Below, in pieces: positions 6,479 through 7,271 of a stretch of 7,271 nucleotides of DNA. The DNA is taken from contig JASHQP010000038.1 of NCBI GenBank assembly GCA_030039095.1, positions 1 through 7,271 of the forward strand. The letters run 5' to 3'. Each line of letters begins with the position of its first letter. Position 1 is the first letter of the stretch. The DNA comes from Streptosporangiaceae bacterium (GTDB lineage Bacteria > Actinomycetota > Actinomycetes > Streptosporangiales > Streptosporangiaceae). The notes under the pieces are model-generated. The model did not search any database, was not told where the DNA came from, and saw only the letters and a list, made by a program, of their open reading frames with translations. A program made the position numbers and the translations under genes.

Positions 6479-6484
6479 ATTATG
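6479..6484 (-). promoter_or_regulatory. Possible -10 element for leaderless recO-uppS
   Basis: On the minus strand CATAAT is followed by six bases (GACCAG) and then the recO GTG. It keeps the A at position 2 and T at position 6 of the actinobacterial TANNNT -10. Transcription would start at or next to the start codon. No convincing -35 is seen. It is one of very few AT-rich hexamers in the 70-base gap before recO. Confidence 0.4.
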
Positions 6485-6534
6485 CCGGGGTACACCGACG
6501 CTCCCGCCGCATGTGGACTGGCGATTCGCGAACC

Positions 6535-6558
6535 GGGCGCGGCTAGGCCGACGCGCCC
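6535..6558 (-). terminator. Hairpin over the stop of the zinc-ribbon/TerB gene
   Basis: A perfect 7-bp inverted repeat (GGGCGCG 6535-6541, 10-base loop with the TAG stop, CGCGCCC 6552-6558) sits at the 3' end of the gene, before recO. There is no T-run. It may be a weak terminator or 3'-end stabilising stem; it agrees with recO having its own promoter. Confidence 0.4.
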
Positions 6559-7157
6559 TCCTCGGTCATCGCGATCACGCCGCGCGCCTGGGCCGGGGTC
6601 ATGCCGAGCTGGGCGGCGATCTCCCGCGCCGCCTGGCGCTCCTCGTCGGACAGCATCCCGTCGGCCAGGCCGATCCGCACCACCTCGGCGAGGAACCACT
6701 CCGTGGCCGGCACGGCGAGTTGCCGCGCAAGGCGGCTGAGCGGCCCGTTCAGGTCCATGTCCGCCTGCGACAGATCGGCGTCGAGGGCCGCGTCGTCGTA
6801 GTCCGCCAGGCCGGCGCCCTTGACCGCGTCGATCGCCCGGCGCCGGGCCGGGCTGCCGCTGCGGCCGCCCGCGCGGAGCATCGCGATCGCGGCAGCTCGC
6901 GTCCCGGCCGGGAGCGCCCGCTGCATCTGGGCGGACGTTGGCAGGGACAGCACGTCCATGCGGTAACGAGTGCCGCAGACCGCGCACTGCACATGCTGGC
7001 CCGCCCTGTTGATCGGGATCACCGGGATGAAGAAGAGCGTGAACCAGCGCCGGCCAACCTTGTGCCGATATCCGCGGTCACCACCGCACCGCTGGCAGTG
7101 GAACGTCCCATGCCCGGCCGTCCGGTAGAACACGCGGAGCCCAAAGAAGATCAGCAA
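6543..7157 (-). CDS. Zinc-ribbon and TerB-like domain protein
   Basis: 204 residues in two parts. The N-terminus (1-65) begins MLIFFGLRVFYRT when the TTG is read as Met. It holds a zinc ribbon with Cys21-x2-Cys24 and Cys58-x2-Cys61, separated by a hydrophobic segment (WFTLFFIPVIPI, 38-49) typical of the zinc_ribbon_15 type. A variable Ala/Arg-rich linker follows. The C-terminus (about 150-196) is a helical TerB-like domain: WFLAEVVRIGLADGMLSDEE (154-173) then REIAAQLGMT. TerB domains are named from tellurite resistance and bind metal in some members; the biological role of this combination is unknown to me. The start is TTG 7155-7157, chosen because GGAGGG lies seven bases upstream and no in-frame ATG fits before the ribbon. 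It lies upstream of recO on the same strand, 70 bases away, with a hairpin between. Confidence 0.8.
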   Translation of the reverse strand: MLIFFGLRVFYRTAGHGTFHCQRCGGDRGYRHKVGRRWFTLFFIPVIPINRAGQHVQCAVCGTRYRMDVLSLPTSAQMQRALPAGTRAAAIAMLRAGGRSGSPARRRAIDAVKGAGLADYDDAALDADLSQADMDLNGPLSRLARQLAVPATEWFLAEVVRIGLADGMLSDEERQAAREIAAQLGMTPAQARGVIAMTEEGASA

Positions 7158-7164
7158 ACTCGGT

Positions 7165-7170
7165 CCCTCC
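7165..7170 (-). promoter_or_regulatory. Ribosome binding site supporting a TTG start
   Basis: GGAGGG on the minus strand, seven bases before TTG 7157. It decides the unusual start codon of the zinc-ribbon/TerB gene. The remaining bases to the window end (7171-7271) hold no gene I can support and no clear promoter. Confidence 0.7.
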
Positions 7171-7271
7171 CAGTCGCCTCTGCCGGCAGCCGCGCCGTCG
7201 GCACTCGCCGATCATCACACGCCTGGCCTCGGCAGATACCCAAGTCGCGCATTTTCACCACGATCGGCGCC

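Noticed and set aside
6525..6532. Palindrome TTCGCGAA upstream of recO, considered as an SOS operator
   Set aside because: Does not match the actinobacterial LexA box as I know it (TCGAAC-N4-GTTCGA), and 8-bp GC-rich palindromes are common by chance.

Overview
The window comes from a high-GC actinobacterium (actinomycete). Third codon positions are almost all G/C, GTG and TTG starts occur, genes are packed with 1-4 base overlaps, and the recO-uppS pair matches the order I know from Mycobacterium. Genus cannot be decided from this piece. I see no mobile element, CRISPR array, tRNA or rRNA; this looks like vertically inherited chromosomal sequence.

Left half, plus strand (1-4886): a respiratory operon enters the window. 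It holds the C-terminus of a blue-copper (cupredoxin) protein, a GC-rich hairpin, a possible 21-residue hydrophobic peptide with a near-perfect ribosome binding site, a 12-helix heme-copper oxidase-superfamily subunit I, heme O synthase (ctaB), and a caa3-type CtaG assembly factor. After a 116-base stretch holding a possible 39-codon ORF comes a trans-isoprenyl diphosphate synthase. The genes make sense together: electron donor or partner, catalytic subunit, synthesis of its farnesylated heme, copper-site assembly, and an enzyme of the pathway that supplies the farnesyl chain.

Right half, minus strand (7157-4911): a zinc-ribbon plus TerB-like protein, recO (recombinational repair), and uppS (cis-prenyl diphosphate synthase for the cell-wall lipid carrier). 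recO and uppS overlap by GTGA. The two blocks converge at 4886/4911, where a perfect 9-bp hairpin could stop transcription from both sides.

The most interesting point is subunit I. It keeps all six metal-ligand histidines but lacks the active-site tyrosine in both known positions. The A/B-type site (HxxxY) has Asn260, and the C-type (cbb3) site, six residues before the His-His pair, has Ile299. The neighbouring cupredoxin has a single-copper, not a CuA, signature. This points to a divergent heme-copper enzyme, possibly a nitric-oxide-reductase-like one, that a pipeline would simply call cytochrome c oxidase. Small ORFs that bridge gene junctions are a second, weaker, theme.
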